Shown: positions 7,258 through 15,993, counted from the first letter of the stretch. The stretch is 64,000 nt of DNA from JAVBNH01 sp031551635 (GCA_031551635.1 JAVBNH010000004.1:11407-75406); one strand, 5' to 3'. Numbers and translations: made by a program. The notes: a model not told the origin generated them from the sequence alone.

Positions 7258-8664
7258 ATGGAAAATAAAACAACAGCGAAAAAATATATCGGCTTCGGTG
7301 AAATCTTTCGCTATTCCTTTGGCATACTCGGAATTCAGATGATTATCGGATTACTTAATACTTATCAGGCAGAATTTTATGTCAGCTATATGGGTGCGAA
7401 TTTCGCCACTGTCGGAATTGTCGTGCTGGTTGTCAAACTGCTCTCCTCGGTTTTTGATTTGATTATAGGCAACAGAATCGACCGGAAACAGTCAAAAATG
7501 GGCAAGCTCAAGCCTTATATGCTCTATTCCATTGCGCCGGTCATACTGTTTACAATCTTGCTTTTTATAAAAGTCCCGTTTCAAGGCGCGCTTGTTTACG
7601 CGTGGCTTTTCGTGCTGTTTCTGCTTTGGAATATGTCGATAACTCTTGGTGATGTGTCATCTCAGGCAATGTCCTCCGTGCTGACGCCTGATGTTAATGA
7701 GCGTACAAAGCTGCTTTCTTTCTCAAATCTCATAAAAGGGCTAGGCATTGCCTGCACAGGCGTTTTACTGCCGATAATATGCATAATTATCCCCGGCGGT
7801 TCATCTGTTCTTAACAAAAACGATGCTCCGATAAGCTATACCGAATATCTTTCAGCTGCAATAATCCTGCCGATTGCCGGAATGCTGCTTTTTTCGATGA
7901 TTGTTTTCACCTGCAAGGAGCGTGTGCCCTATAAAAGCGAAAAGATGTCCATGCGGGATATGTGGTTGGTTTTTAAAGAGAACCGACCTCTTAAGCTTGT
8001 TGTACTCTCAATGCTGCTCGGCTGCGGACGCTTTGTGCAGAACGGTATCGGCGTGCAGACAGCCTATGTGGTTTTCGGCTCTCAGGGATTGTCGATTCTG
8101 TTTACGACAATCGGAATCGGTCAATTAGTCACAACCGCTACTCTGCCATGGCTCTGCAAAAAATTCGGAGAAAAAAATGTTTATGTTTTGCTCAGTTTAA
8201 GTGGTTTTGTGTTTTCGCTTCTATCATATTTTATTGGATTCGAAAATAAAATCATGATGGCAATCAGCATGTTATTTGTCGGTCTGCAGTTCACCGCCTT
8301 TTTCGTGATGCCTGCAATACTCGTCGCGGACAGTGTGGATTGGTACGAATACAAGACCGGAAAACGCACCGAAGGTGTAGCTTTCTCTATTCTGACGCTC
8401 TTAAATAAAGTATCCTTAGCCGTCAGCACAGCACTGGGGCTTATCATGCTGAGTGTCGCGAATTACAGTCCGACAGCGCAGTCTTTCACATCCTTCACGA
8501 AAAACACCGTTTATTTTACCTTTATAGCCTTTCCGGGAATTTTCGGTCTTCTGTCAATAATTCCGATGCTGAAATACGACCTCCACGGTAAACTCAAGCA
8601 AACAGTATCCGAGGAGCTTCTAAAAAGAAGAGAGCAGATGGAAATTATTGAAAATGTTGAATAA
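7258..8664 (+). CDS. GPH-type (MelB-like) MFS sugar:cation symporter
   Basis: A 468-residue, about twelve-helix transporter. Features of the glycoside-pentoside-hexuronide family include an early DLIIGNRIDRKQSKMGK loop with the paired Asp/Arg typical of the motif between helices 2 and 3, a central cytoplasmic loop (KERVPYKSEKM), and a late loop SVDWYEYKTGKRTEG matching the family D-x-x-E-Y-x-T-G-x-R pattern. It would import a glycoside or uronide with Na+ or H+. The ATG at 7258 is chosen with CGGAG 8 bases upstream; the open frame extends further upstream through the palindromic element, but that part has no protein-like character. With the deacetylase upstream, it suggests uptake of an N-acetylated sugar. 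Confidence 0.88.
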   Translation: MENKTTAKKYIGFGEIFRYSFGILGIQMIIGLLNTYQAEFYVSYMGANFATVGIVVLVVKLLSSVFDLIIGNRIDRKQSKMGKLKPYMLYSIAPVILFTILLFIKVPFQGALVYAWLFVLFLLWNMSITLGDVSSQAMSSVLTPDVNERTKLLSFSNLIKGLGIACTGVLLPIICIIIPGGSSVLNKNDAPISYTEYLSAAIILPIAGMLLFSMIVFTCKERVPYKSEKMSMRDMWLVFKENRPLKLVVLSMLLGCGRFVQNGIGVQTAYVVFGSQGLSILFTTIGIGQLVTTATLPWLCKKFGEKNVYVLLSLSGFVFSLLSYFIGFENKIMMAISMLFVGLQFTAFFVMPAILVADSVDWYEYKTGKRTEGVAFSILTLLNKVSLAVSTALGLIMLSVANYSPTAQSFTSFTKNTVYFTFIAFPGIFGLLSIIPMLKYDLHGKLKQTVSEELLKRREQMEIIENVE

Positions 8665-8922
8665 TTAGCATTATCTTATTTTTACATATTTATTAAATTT
8701 GTAAAGCTTGATATTTCAGACTCAGTAAACGAAATGAGCGAACACGAAAAAGTATTTATCATATAATACCATTGTAAAAAACACATTATAAATGACATTT
8801 ATAATAATAAGAAATACATTTCCGGGAAAATAAAAATATGTCTTTATGTATTTGGATTTTAAATGCAAGATAAATGTCAAGAAGCAAAAAGAAAAAATCT
8901 CATCAAAAACATAAAAAACCGC
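8665..8922. other. Intergenic AT-rich stretch without recognised genes
   Basis: The AT-rich gap between the symporter and tRNA-Pro contains no convincing reading frame or terminator. Only the tRNA promoter at its right edge was recognised. Confidence 0.6.
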
Positions 8923-8951
8923 TTGCAATTCGTTTTAGTTTGTGCTATCAT
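8923..8951 (+). promoter_or_regulatory. Promoter of tRNA-Pro
   Basis: TTGCAA (8923-8928), a 17-base spacer and TATCAT (8946-8951) are positioned 18 bases upstream of the mature tRNA. Confidence 0.7.
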
Positions 8952-8969
8952 ATGTGAGCTGTAAAAAAT

Positions 8970-9045
8970 CCGGGTGTGGCGCAGTTGGTAGCGCGCTTGA
9001 CTGGGGGTCAAGAGGCCGTGAGTTCAAGTCTCGCCACTCGGACCA
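8970..9045 (+). tRNA. tRNA-Pro (GGG anticodon)
   Basis: A complete cloverleaf: acceptor arms CCGGGTG and CACTCGG, D-arm GCGC/GCGC, anticodon stem CTTGA/TCAAG around loop CTGGGGG (anticodon GGG), T-arm GTGAG/CTCGC with TTCAAGT, discriminator A and an encoded CCA. It is 76 bases long and is followed closely by its own terminator. Confidence 0.96.
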
Positions 9046-9052
9046 AATAAAT

Positions 9053-9085
9053 CCCTTGAAGCATAAGTCTTCAGGGGCTTTTTTT
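9053..9085 (+). terminator. Terminator of tRNA-Pro
   Basis: CCCTTGAAG and CTTCAGGGG form a stem (one G.T pair) followed by CTTTTTTT. Confidence 0.88.
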
Positions 9086-9202
9086 ATATTTCTCTATCCT
9101 ATTCATTCTCAAAAAAATATTGTGTTACAAACGGTATTACTAACTATTGACAATTTATACAGATTGGTGTACAATAATTCTCATAAAGAAAGGTAACAAT
9201 TT

Positions 9203-9279
9203 TTAGTACCTTAGTGGGCTGAACGTGCAATAAAAAGCAAGATTTTGGTTGTGGGCTTGGCAAGCCAAACCCACGTTAG
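9203..9279 (+). repeat. Dispersed 77-bp hairpin repeat, copy A
   Basis: It begins TTAGTACCTTAGTGGGCT and ends CCCACGTTAG. The core hairpin GTGGGCTTGGC/GCCAAACCCAC has one C-A mismatch relative to other copies. It is directly upstream of the mini-gene at 9304. See the findings for the seven-copy family. Confidence 0.9.
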
Positions 9280-9303
9280 TTATCTGGAAGGAGGTTAAAA
9301 GGA

Positions 9304-9438
9304 ATGGAAGAACAAGGAATGACAGACGCCGAATTCGATGTATTTTTGGAAACACTGGCAAAGCTGATTGAAGCAAAAGCAAAAACAATAGAAGAAGCTG
9401 CAAACATAATTAGAGAAGCAAAGACAAAAAAAGCTTAA
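9304..9438 (+). CDS. 44-residue helical mini-protein, unknown function
   Basis: A small ORF with an excellent AAGGAGG Shine-Dalgarno 9 bases upstream of ATG. The product is charged, predicted helical and alanine/glutamate/lysine rich (MTDAEFDVFLETLAKLIEAK as its N-terminal half), with no Cys or membrane segment. It lies between two direct copies of the dispersed repeat, the second of which begins at its stop codon. I do not recognise a family; similar short helical proteins occur beside XRE regulators in mobile elements, and an XRE gene follows 100 bases later. The ribosome site and codon use make it likely real. Confidence 0.6.
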   Translation: MEEQGMTDAEFDVFLETLAKLIEAKAKTIEEAANIIREAKTKKA

Positions 9439-9515
9439 TTGTACCTTAGTGGGCTAAAAGCTCAACAAAAAAACAAGACTTGGGTTGTGGGTTTGGCAAG
9501 CCAAGCCCACGTTAG
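9439..9515 (+). repeat. Dispersed 77-bp hairpin repeat, copy B
   Basis: Starts TTGTACCTTAGTGGGCT and ends GCCCACGTTAG; hairpin arms GTGGGTTTGGC/GCCAAGCCCAC contain a T.G wobble instead of a C.G pair. It begins immediately after the stop of the mini-gene at 9304 and ends 25 bases before the XRE gene start. Confidence 0.92.
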
Positions 9516-9539
9516 AATACCATAAAAGGAAAAAAAATA

Positions 9540-9764
9540 ATGTGTAAAGAAAAAACCATAATTCAAATAAAACGTGAGGAGGTGGGGCTGAGCCGCGCTG
9601 AACTTTCTCGCCGCTCCAGCGTTCCAATTAGAACGCTGGAAGATTGGGAATACGGTAAAAACCTTCCAAGAGATGTTTATCTGCTTGGAAAAATCGCAAA
9701 GGTGCTTAATTGTTTTATTGAAGAATTAATAGATCCAGATTTAATCAATATTCCTAATGGGTAA
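9540..9764 (+). CDS. Small XRE-family HTH regulator
   Basis: A 74-residue cytoplasmic DNA-binding protein that is essentially one Cro/CI helix-turn-helix: IIQIKREEVGLSRAELSRRS, then a VPIRTLEDWEYGKNLP recognition-helix block and a KIAKVLNCFIEELID end. The ATG at 9540 has AAAGGA 12 bases upstream. It is flanked upstream by a repeat copy and a 44-residue gene and downstream by a ribbon-helix-helix-like gene, so the three form a mini-cluster of regulators without an obvious structural gene. Relatives are common in Clostridial accessory DNA. Confidence 0.8.
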   Translation: MCKEKTIIQIKREEVGLSRAELSRRSSVPIRTLEDWEYGKNLPRDVYLLGKIAKVLNCFIEELIDPDLINIPNG

Positions 9765-9811
9765 TTGGCAAAAAATTTGAAGCTTATATTGTAGTCAAAT
9801 AGGTAAAAATA

Positions 9812-9985
9812 ATGGATTATAAGCCGCAACAAAAGTGGCAGAAGGAAAATTTAAAATCTATTAGTACAAAATTGACAATTGCAGATTTTGAAAGATTTTC
9901 GCAGTATTGCAAAGAAAATGAGCTTTCACAAACCGCAATGATTAAAAAATTGGTTTTAGACGTAATAAATGATAAGGACGAATAA
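9812..9985 (+). CDS. Ribbon-helix-helix-like small protein
   Basis: A 57-residue ORF too short for usual gene finders. After a basic N-terminus (KPQQKWQKENLKS), the segment ISTKLTIADFERFSQYCKEN followed by ELSQTAMIKKLVLDVI has the strand-helix-helix spacing of Arc/MetJ-type antitoxins and plasmid copy regulators: polar/hydrophobic alternation in ISTKLT, then two helices separated by an E-L-S turn. AGGT lies 7 bases upstream of ATG. No toxin partner is evident downstream, since the next gene is a convergent hydrolase. Confidence 0.6.
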   Translation: MDYKPQQKWQKENLKSISTKLTIADFERFSQYCKENELSQTAMIKKLVLDVINDKDE

Positions 9986-10076
9986 CTGTTACATTATATA
10001 TAATAAATATATATTATGTATCTTATTAAAAGCATCAAGTCTCTGAAAAAAATCGCTTCAGGGAGAGCTTCGCTTT

Positions 10077-11141
10077 TTAATTAAAGAAGTTTTTAACAAT
10101 TTCTATGTACTGCTCCGGTTTGTCAAGGTGAATCACATGCTCTGAGTCGATTTTCATGTATTCAGCACCTGGAATCAGCTCCATTATCCTTTCCGCTTCC
10201 TCTTTTGACATCGCACCGTTAAGAGTTCCGTCCTCTGTAATTTCAAAATTCGCTTGCAGGAGCAATGCCGGGCACTGTATTCTTTGCATCGCTTCTGAAT
10301 GGTCAAAATCCATGTTCCAGCTTCCATCATGAAAAGCCGCGCCGAAAGCCGGGTCATAGAAGCCCATTCCGCGCATCATAAGTCGCACCATGTCCGGCAG
10401 GTAGATGATTTCAACAGGCTCTCCGGGATTGCTGCTTCTATACGCTTTTACCGAAGCTAATAGAAGCGGCGCGGCGTCAAAACCGACATAGTTCATGAAG
10501 AAATCACGGCAGCTTTTTATCCAGTACAATAAGAAATCATCAGCACCCTCAGTGATAAATTTTTCACAGATTGCAAAGGACTTATCCGCAATTGTATTAA
10601 GCACTCGCGGATATTCACTTGAAAGAAGCGCCGGATCCTCGAGGATAATAGCTCTAATTAGGTCAGGCTCATTTGCCGCAAGCCAGGCAGTCAGCACACC
10701 TCCAGATGAATTTCCCGATACATAAACAGGAGCCTTTATGACGGTTTCTATAAAATCCGATAGGTCTGCGCCGATGCTGTTCGCGTTCATTGAAGCGGTC
10801 GGTGCTATAGTTTTGCCGTGACCGTGATAATCAACTGCATAAATATGGAAGGACTCGGATAGCTCCGGCAGCACCCGGCTGTAGCTGTACCAGTCCATAT
10901 GCTGCGCGTGCAGAAGCAACAGAGCCGGACCGTTGTCCGGTCCCTCAGCATAGTTAAAACTGACCTCACCGATTTGCGCGGTCTTTTCGGAAAATCCCGC
11001 GTCGGCGACTTTTTTATGGTAGGGATCGGAATACTGCGTAAAGATAATATAAAAAGATGAAAACAGCAGGCATAATACAAGTAAAACAGAACCGGCAGAA
11101 ATGAGTAAAATCTTCTTTTTTGAGCGGGCTTTTTTAAACAT
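10077..11141 (-). CDS. Membrane-anchored alpha/beta hydrolase
   Basis: A 354-residue protein with a basic N-terminus and one signal-anchor helix (about residues 10-33), followed by an alpha/beta hydrolase fold facing outward. Visible elements are LLLLHAQHMDWYSYSRV (oxyanion strand, with HA replacing the usual HG), the YAVDYHGHGKT stretch, the nucleophile elbow in YVSGNSSGG (serine in G-x-S-x-G), and the terminal catalytic histidine in SEHVIHLDKPEQY. The substrate is unknown; it could be an esterase, lipase or peptidase-like enzyme. The start has AGGAATAGGA upstream. It stands alone between the mini-island and tRNA-Gln. Confidence 0.85.
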   Translation of the reverse strand: MFKKARSKKKILLISAGSVLLVLCLLFSSFYIIFTQYSDPYHKKVADAGFSEKTAQIGEVSFNYAEGPDNGPALLLLHAQHMDWYSYSRVLPELSESFHIYAVDYHGHGKTIAPTASMNANSIGADLSDFIETVIKAPVYVSGNSSGGVLTAWLAANEPDLIRAIILEDPALLSSEYPRVLNTIADKSFAICEKFITEGADDFLLYWIKSCRDFFMNYVGFDAAPLLLASVKAYRSSNPGEPVEIIYLPDMVRLMMRGMGFYDPAFGAAFHDGSWNMDFDHSEAMQRIQCPALLLQANFEITEDGTLNGAMSKEEAERIMELIPGAEYMKIDSEHVIHLDKPEQYIEIVKNFFN

Positions 11142-11224
11142 TAAAATCCTATTCCTTTACAATATTTTACATATAAATATAACAAATACGCGGACTTTTG
11201 TCAATGAATACATATGATTAAAAC

Positions 11225-11249
11225 AAAAAGCACCCACAAATGTGAGTGC
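11225..11249 (-). terminator. Terminator of tRNA-Gln
   Basis: On the minus strand GCACTCACA and TGTGGGTGC form a stem with one mismatch or G.T pair, followed by CTTTTTG. It is 13 bases downstream of the tRNA 3' end. Confidence 0.8.
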
Positions 11250-11262
11250 TTTTTGCCGCCGT

Positions 11263-11336
11263 TGGCTGCGGAACTAGGATTTGAACCCAGACAAACAGAG
11301 TCAGAGTCTGTCGTGCTACCATTACACAATTCCGCA
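11263..11336 (-). tRNA. tRNA-Gln (CTG anticodon)
   Basis: On the minus strand: acceptor TGCGGAA/TTCCGCA, anticodon stem ACAGA/TCTGT around loop CTCTGAC (anticodon CTG), T-loop GTTCAAATC, encoded CCA. Length is 74 bases. Confidence 0.95.
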
Positions 11337-11394
11337 ACATATAACTTTACGCATGAGCCAATTAAGAATTTCGACTATTTAAACGGCGATTAGT

Positions 11395-11424
11395 ATTATA
11401 CACATATCCCCCGGTCTTTGTCAA
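11395..11424 (-). promoter_or_regulatory. Promoter of tRNA-Gln
   Basis: Reading the minus strand, TTGACA, an 18-base spacer and TATAAT precede the tRNA by about 58 bases. Confidence 0.75.
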
Positions 11425-11482
11425 GAGTTTTTTTATAATTATTTATTTTACATATTAGAATTATCATTAACGCGATAATATT

Positions 11483-11524
11483 ATCAGCTCGCATAATCAG
11501 GAATAAAGTATTATGCGAGCTGAT
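11483..11524. terminator. Perfect 15-bp stem, likely terminator/insulator hairpin
   Basis: Arms ATCAGCTCGCATAAT and ATTATGCGAGCTGAT pair without mismatch around a 12-base loop. TTAATTTTTAATGG follows on the plus strand, while the minus side is less T-rich. It is 66 bases beyond the end of the minus-strand mannosidase gene, so it probably terminates or stabilises that transcript, but could also be an insulating dyad. Confidence 0.6.
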
Positions 11525-11590
11525 TAATTTTTAATGGTTTTTTCTATATTCTATAACTGCACCATTAGCGTTTCAATAGGAATAACACCC

Positions 11591-14086
11591 TTACCTGACA
11601 ATTCCCTCGAGGAAGGTGGTTTCGTTTACGAAGCCCTCCTTGTTGATTCTGAAGGTTTTTATCTGGTGGGGGTTGATGTCTGTCCAGAACCCGGCGTCAA
11701 GAATGTCAAGCATTATTTTTGCTTTGACAGTTTTACCCATTGTTTCATAAAGCCTGAGAATAAAGTCGCCGGAGCCGTCCTCACAGTACTTGAATGCCGT
11801 GACAATAACATTGTCAACATCAATGTCTATATAGCTCTTAACCTGCGGCTCCCCTGTTCCCTTGTGATAGCTCTCGGGAATCGCGACTGGGCGGCAGTTG
11901 AACAGCGCGGCTTCCTTGACTACATCAGTCTGTTCAGCTTCGCCGGTGTGAACAAATATGCCGTATTCAAAACGCTGAACGCCTTCGTCGGTGAAGTTAA
12001 ACGCGGCGGCGGGACGGTTTGAGTAGTGGTCAGCAAAAATAACATTTCTAAGAGCAGTCAGACGCAGCTCGTTATCGGGGCAGTCATAGCTGTATTTCGA
12101 ATCGGACATTATCGAAACACCCCTGCGTACGCCTTTTGCGTCAGTAACACTCAGGTCTGCCCAGTTTAACGCAGGCTCCTCCTCGCCGTTCGTGGGTCGC
12201 TTTATATAACCGCAGGGTATTTCATAGGTGTTTACTGCGTCAGAGCCGTCCATTTTGAAAGGAATCTTCAGCATAGTGAAATCCTCAAGCCAGATAGCCT
12301 TGCATTTAACCCTGAGAACTTTTTGATTTGCAGCGAGAATAAAGTCCTGAGTCAGAATGGAATTACCGAATTTGTGCTTTGCACGAACCAGAGCGCGAAC
12401 CGGCCCCTCTTCAATCAACTCTAGGGATACAAGCTCCATGACGCCTTTTATATCATGGAATTTGAAAATATTATGCGCCCATGTATCAGTTTCGTGGTCG
12501 TCAATAACAGTCGGGAGCGCGTAGCTGCTGCCATTTGCGACATAGTCAAAGCCGTCGCATTTCGAAATCATGGAACTGATTGCACCGCTTGATTTATCAA
12601 AAGTTACCTTTAAGTATTTGTTTTCAATGCACATCGCATCCTCATCCGCTATGACATCAGTGTCGATATTGGTAATGGGGAGCGTATCATCAATAAACCA
12701 TAGCCAATATGTCGCGTATCCCATTGGCGGAACCTTCGCGGTAAAAATTGTGTCAAGATGCGAGTCGTTAGAACGAGAGGAACGGACATTTTGATAAGAT
12801 ATTTCGTTTCCGTTGCTGTCCTGAGCCTTGCGGGAGGGGTGATAAACCCTGACAGGAGTCTCGATTTCCCAAGAAAGCGGGTTAAAAACGACTATAGGTC
12901 TCGGGAATTCCTTTCTTTCGGCGCTGTGGTGGCGAACCTCCGTGCAGACAGGGTCGCTGACGCCGTCAATCCATGTGTCAATATTTCTAGCGATTTTTAG
13001 TGTGGCGTTATTATAAGCTTTTGAGGCGATAGTCATCGCGTAGCCCATGGTCTCCTTAACGTCCTCATAAGCCTCCATAATCGAGCAACCGCAAAGAATG
13101 TCATGGAACTGGTTAAAGCAGACCTCACGCCATGCAGATGCAAAATCCGCGGTCTTTGCATCCATATTTGTAGTTGCGGCGGCTATAGTATTCCATTTTT
13201 CAGCTGCCGCGAGCCAATTTTCGGCTTTTCTGTTGAGCTGTTTGACAAGCGAGGTCGCTGAATAGCAGCCGCTTGCATGGTGCTGCATGTCGTCGTTCCA
13301 GTTTGGCAAATCGAGCGGTGTTTGTAGCATTTCATTGAAGAAATCATCGGGGTTAGAAAATTCGAGCTCGTAGAAACCCTTATCCTTCAGCTCTTTGAGG
13401 TATTCTATATCAAATCTTGCAGGGCCGCCGCCGTGGTTACCGACACCGTAAAACAGCATCATGCCGTGACCGTTCTGCGCAGCTCTCTCTTTATATTCAG
13501 GCAGGATTTTATCAAGCTTATCCTTGCCGCGCTCCGCGTAGCCTGTCGGGATTCTGTAGGTCAGTACGCGCGAGCCGTCCATGCTGTCCCACCAGAAAAG
13601 ATTTTGCGGCATATCCGGATTTTCATGCGGGTGGGGTCTCATCATAACATAGGCGTTCATGCCGCCCTGCCTGAGGAGCTGCGGCATCATGGCGTTATGA
13701 CCGAAGGAGTCAACATTATAGCCTGTGCGGCAAATTTTCCCGAATTTTTCATAGTAATATAGCTGGCTGTAGAGTGCCTGACGCGCAAAGCTTTCGCCGG
13801 AGGGCATGTTACAGTCCGGCTGAACCCACCAGCCGTTGACCGGAACCCATCTGCCCTCTTTAACTCTCGCGACAATTTCTAGGAACATTTCCGGGTCAAT
13901 TTCCTCAACCCATTTATAGTAGGATGCTGAGGAGCAGGTGAAAACAAAGTCATCATATTCATTCAGGCGGTCAAGCGCACTTCTGAAAGTCTGCAGAACC
14001 TCGCCGCAGCCCTCCTGCCAGCGCCAGAGCCAGATAGGGTCGAGATGGGCATTGCCTATTAGATGTATGCTTTTATTTATATCCAT
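11591..14086 (-). CDS. GH38 alpha-mannosidase
   Basis: An 831-residue retaining, metal-dependent alpha-mannosidase (glycoside hydrolase family 38). The opening HLIGNAHLDPIWLWRW supplies the metal ligands His14 and Asp16, and the nucleophile aspartate is Asp126 in GYNVDSFGHN. Further GH38 features are YVMMRPHPHENPD, the three-helix-bundle region around CYSATSLVKQLNRKAENWL, and the C-terminal beta-sandwich from about residue 420 on. No signal peptide is seen, so the enzyme should be cytoplasmic and act on imported mannosides or N-glycan fragments. It follows the gene at 14105 by 18 bases with GGGAG upstream, indicating an operon. The length matches the bacterial family; no active-site residue appears missing. 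Confidence 0.93.
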   Translation of the reverse strand: MDINKSIHLIGNAHLDPIWLWRWQEGCGEVLQTFRSALDRLNEYDDFVFTCSSASYYKWVEEIDPEMFLEIVARVKEGRWVPVNGWWVQPDCNMPSGESFARQALYSQLYYYEKFGKICRTGYNVDSFGHNAMMPQLLRQGGMNAYVMMRPHPHENPDMPQNLFWWDSMDGSRVLTYRIPTGYAERGKDKLDKILPEYKERAAQNGHGMMLFYGVGNHGGGPARFDIEYLKELKDKGFYELEFSNPDDFFNEMLQTPLDLPNWNDDMQHHASGCYSATSLVKQLNRKAENWLAAAEKWNTIAAATTNMDAKTADFASAWREVCFNQFHDILCGCSIMEAYEDVKETMGYAMTIASKAYNNATLKIARNIDTWIDGVSDPVCTEVRHHSAERKEFPRPIVVFNPLSWEIETPVRVYHPSRKAQDSNGNEISYQNVRSSRSNDSHLDTIFTAKVPPMGYATYWLWFIDDTLPITNIDTDVIADEDAMCIENKYLKVTFDKSSGAISSMISKCDGFDYVANGSSYALPTVIDDHETDTWAHNIFKFHDIKGVMELVSLELIEEGPVRALVRAKHKFGNSILTQDFILAANQKVLRVKCKAIWLEDFTMLKIPFKMDGSDAVNTYEIPCGYIKRPTNGEEEPALNWADLSVTDAKGVRRGVSIMSDSKYSYDCPDNELRLTALRNVIFADHYSNRPAAAFNFTDEGVQRFEYGIFVHTGEAEQTDVVKEAALFNCRPVAIPESYHKGTGEPQVKSYIDIDVDNVIVTAFKYCEDGSGDFILRLYETMGKTVKAKIMLDILDAGFWTDINPHQIKTFRINKEGFVNETTFLEGIVR

Positions 14087-14104
14087 AAAAATTTCTCCCT
14101 TTTT

Positions 14105-15880
14105 TTATTTAATAAACCCATAATATCTGCCGATCCAATACGCCCATGTGTAGACATAACAGCTCTCGACATAATGAATGCCGCCGCTGTCCACATCTCT
14201 GAGCTGAAGCGGGTTGCGGTCGTATTTCGCGATAAAGCACTCGTCGGGAGCAAGGACGGTCGAAACCTCCTCATAACCGCCCTGACAGACTCTTTGCGGA
14301 ATGTCTTTTCTGATTCTTGTTGAAACGGAAGCAGCAAGGCGTGAGGTATTCGTGCGGTAGAACCATGTTGCGATTCTCTCCATATCGACTTCCTCGCCGG
14401 GGCAGGAATACATAAAGGGGAAATCATAGCCGGGGTTGTGTTCCCTCGCTATTGTAGAGCGCCATGTTTTATAACCGGTTCTGAATTTCTCGAGGAGAGT
14501 TTCGTCTTTTTCAGTGAGCATGAGACCGAAGAACGCACAAGTAGCAAGCATATTGTCACCGTACATAAGATCCTCGCAAAGCTCAAAGCCGCCGAGATAT
14601 GCCATTTGACCGTAGCGGTTGAGATGCTTCATTGTCAGCTCACCATAACCCATTGCGAGCAGCTTATCCTTGGATTCCTGCCAGATTCCCTTTTCGCCGG
14701 TGATATGCATAACAACATTGTGATACATCAGCAGTTCAGCGGCGTTAAGGCAGGCGTCCGCCCAGCCCATCGCCGTGTTAAAATAAGGCTCGCTCCATTT
14801 CGCCCAGGTCGTCGGCTTGCCGTTGCATTCGTGCATCTCATAGCCATGCTCGATTATGTGCCTGAGATTGTTTCTTCCGGCTTCCTTGACTATTTCGTCA
14901 AGCTCCGGATCCTCTTCGCCGAGAATATCGTGCACAAAAAGAAGATTGAGGTAATGAAGGGTGACCTCGTCAGAGCTGGTGTCGCCCTTATATGTAATAT
15001 CGTTATCGGTGTAGCCGTCGTCAGTGTAGAGCTTTCTGAGTCTTTCGGGAATCGGGGCATCAGCCTTGATGTCTATACCTGTGACCCCTCTTTTTACAGC
15101 ATAGCTTGTCTCAACAGCCCGCGCTACACCGTCTGTGCATTTATAAAATAACCCGTCCGGAACCGGCTCATCAGTGGTCAGGTAGGTTCTCGCAATGAAG
15201 CCGTCACCTCTGCGCGGGATATACATGAGCAGTAATGTCGCCTCAACCGAGCGCATGACGATTTTTCTGATTCTCTGTGTTTCCGGGTGGTCAATGCCCA
15301 GTTCTTTTTTTAGTATTGCATAATGAAGCAGCTCGGGGATATTAAATCCTGTCGTAAAACAGCCGTCATTGTCGCATTCGCCAAAAGGCAGCTTTGAAGT
15401 GAGGTCGCGCGAGCGCGAAAGACCCTTCTGGCTAATCATTCCGTGCCTGTCTACATATTTTACAGATTCCTCAAGCAGTATGTTGGCTTTTTCCTCCATG
15501 GTAATCATTTTAAGCTGAATATATGAAGCACCCTTGTCGGTCAATACCCATACATTGTCGCCGTCGGCAAGCAAGGCGCGGACATTATTATCTGCAAGGT
15601 CTCGGTCTGCAGAGAAAAACATAATAACATCATCCCTGCGCTCGGCGTTTTTATCAAAGCGTGTGAGACCGGTTTTCCCTGCGTACCACATTACGCCATT
15701 ATTGCCCTCAGCAAAACAGGTGTAGTCGTTCTTTTTTGACGGTAGGGGGTAATTAATTCCGTCCATGCATGGTTTGACCGCTTTGATTTTGAAAAGCTCC
15801 TTAGGCACCTCAGCGCTGTCGCGGGGATAAACCTTCACAAAACGCGCTAGGTGAGGCTTGAGAACATAAGCTTCCTTCAT
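14105..15880 (-). CDS. Propeller-fragment plus alpha/alpha-toroid protein, paralogue 1
   Basis: A 591-residue protein of no family I can name. Residues 50-130 contain two short propeller-like repeats (NGVMWYAGKTGLTRFD and DGDNVWVLTDKGASYI, resembling Reg_prop beta-blades). From about residue 130 there is a helical region with the periodic hydrophobic pattern of an (alpha/alpha)6 toroid, with conserved-looking blocks ECDNDGCFTTGF, GDTSSDEVTLHY, ECNGKPTTWAKWSEPYFN and a terminal YVYTWAYWIGRYYG. It shares these blocks with the 702-residue protein at 50694-52802, which has a fuller propeller. It is co-transcribed with the GH38 mannosidase, so a carbohydrate-active role is inferred. There is no signal peptide. 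Confidence 0.6.
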   Translation of the reverse strand: MKEAYVLKPHLARFVKVYPRDSAEVPKELFKIKAVKPCMDGINYPLPSKKNDYTCFAEGNNGVMWYAGKTGLTRFDKNAERRDDVIMFFSADRDLADNNVRALLADGDNVWVLTDKGASYIQLKMITMEEKANILLEESVKYVDRHGMISQKGLSRSRDLTSKLPFGECDNDGCFTTGFNIPELLHYAILKKELGIDHPETQRIRKIVMRSVEATLLLMYIPRRGDGFIARTYLTTDEPVPDGLFYKCTDGVARAVETSYAVKRGVTGIDIKADAPIPERLRKLYTDDGYTDNDITYKGDTSSDEVTLHYLNLLFVHDILGEEDPELDEIVKEAGRNNLRHIIEHGYEMHECNGKPTTWAKWSEPYFNTAMGWADACLNAAELLMYHNVVMHITGEKGIWQESKDKLLAMGYGELTMKHLNRYGQMAYLGGFELCEDLMYGDNMLATCAFFGLMLTEKDETLLEKFRTGYKTWRSTIAREHNPGYDFPFMYSCPGEEVDMERIATWFYRTNTSRLAASVSTRIRKDIPQRVCQGGYEEVSTVLAPDECFIAKYDRNPLQLRDVDSGGIHYVESCYVYTWAYWIGRYYGFIK

Positions 15881-15958
15881 AACAATTTCCTTTCATGAGA
15901 AAAATTTCAAGATATTAAGGTTATAGTAACCTATATGTTTCTGTGTGTCAAGTATATA

Positions 15959-15986
15959 TAGACTTTAGACATTAGACAATAGATCT
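15959..15986. repeat. Heptanucleotide tandem array 1
   Basis: Four consecutive 7-bp units: TAGACTT, TAGACAT, TAGACAA, TAGATCT. The array ends 7 bases from the stop codon of the minus-strand FtsW-like gene, that is in its 3' flank. One of three 7-bp-period arrays in this window. Confidence 0.75.
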
Positions 15987-15993
15987 AAGCTTG

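Noticed and set aside
8722..8928. 68-residue minus-strand frame before tRNA-Pro
   Set aside because: AT-rich low-complexity hydrophobic translation, no ribosome site; overlaps the tRNA promoter.
8942..9196. 84-residue reading frame across tRNA-Pro and its terminator
   Set aside because: It is the translation of the tRNA and flanks; the tRNA fold is unambiguous.
9203..9515. Repeat copies as integron attC sites (end GTTAG)
   Set aside because: The downstream bases do not fit GTTRRRY and no matching inverse core at the other end or integrase is seen.
10021..10080. Terminator for the alpha/beta hydrolase gene
   Set aside because: Only a weak 3-4 bp stem could be drawn, so I did not call it.
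13417..13762. Plus-strand reading frames opposite the GH38 gene
   Set aside because: They lie antisense to a well-supported gene, have no ribosome site and no protein-like features.
14438..15151. 237-residue plus-strand frame opposite the propeller-toroid gene
   Set aside because: Antisense shadow arising from codon bias; no ribosome site or motif.
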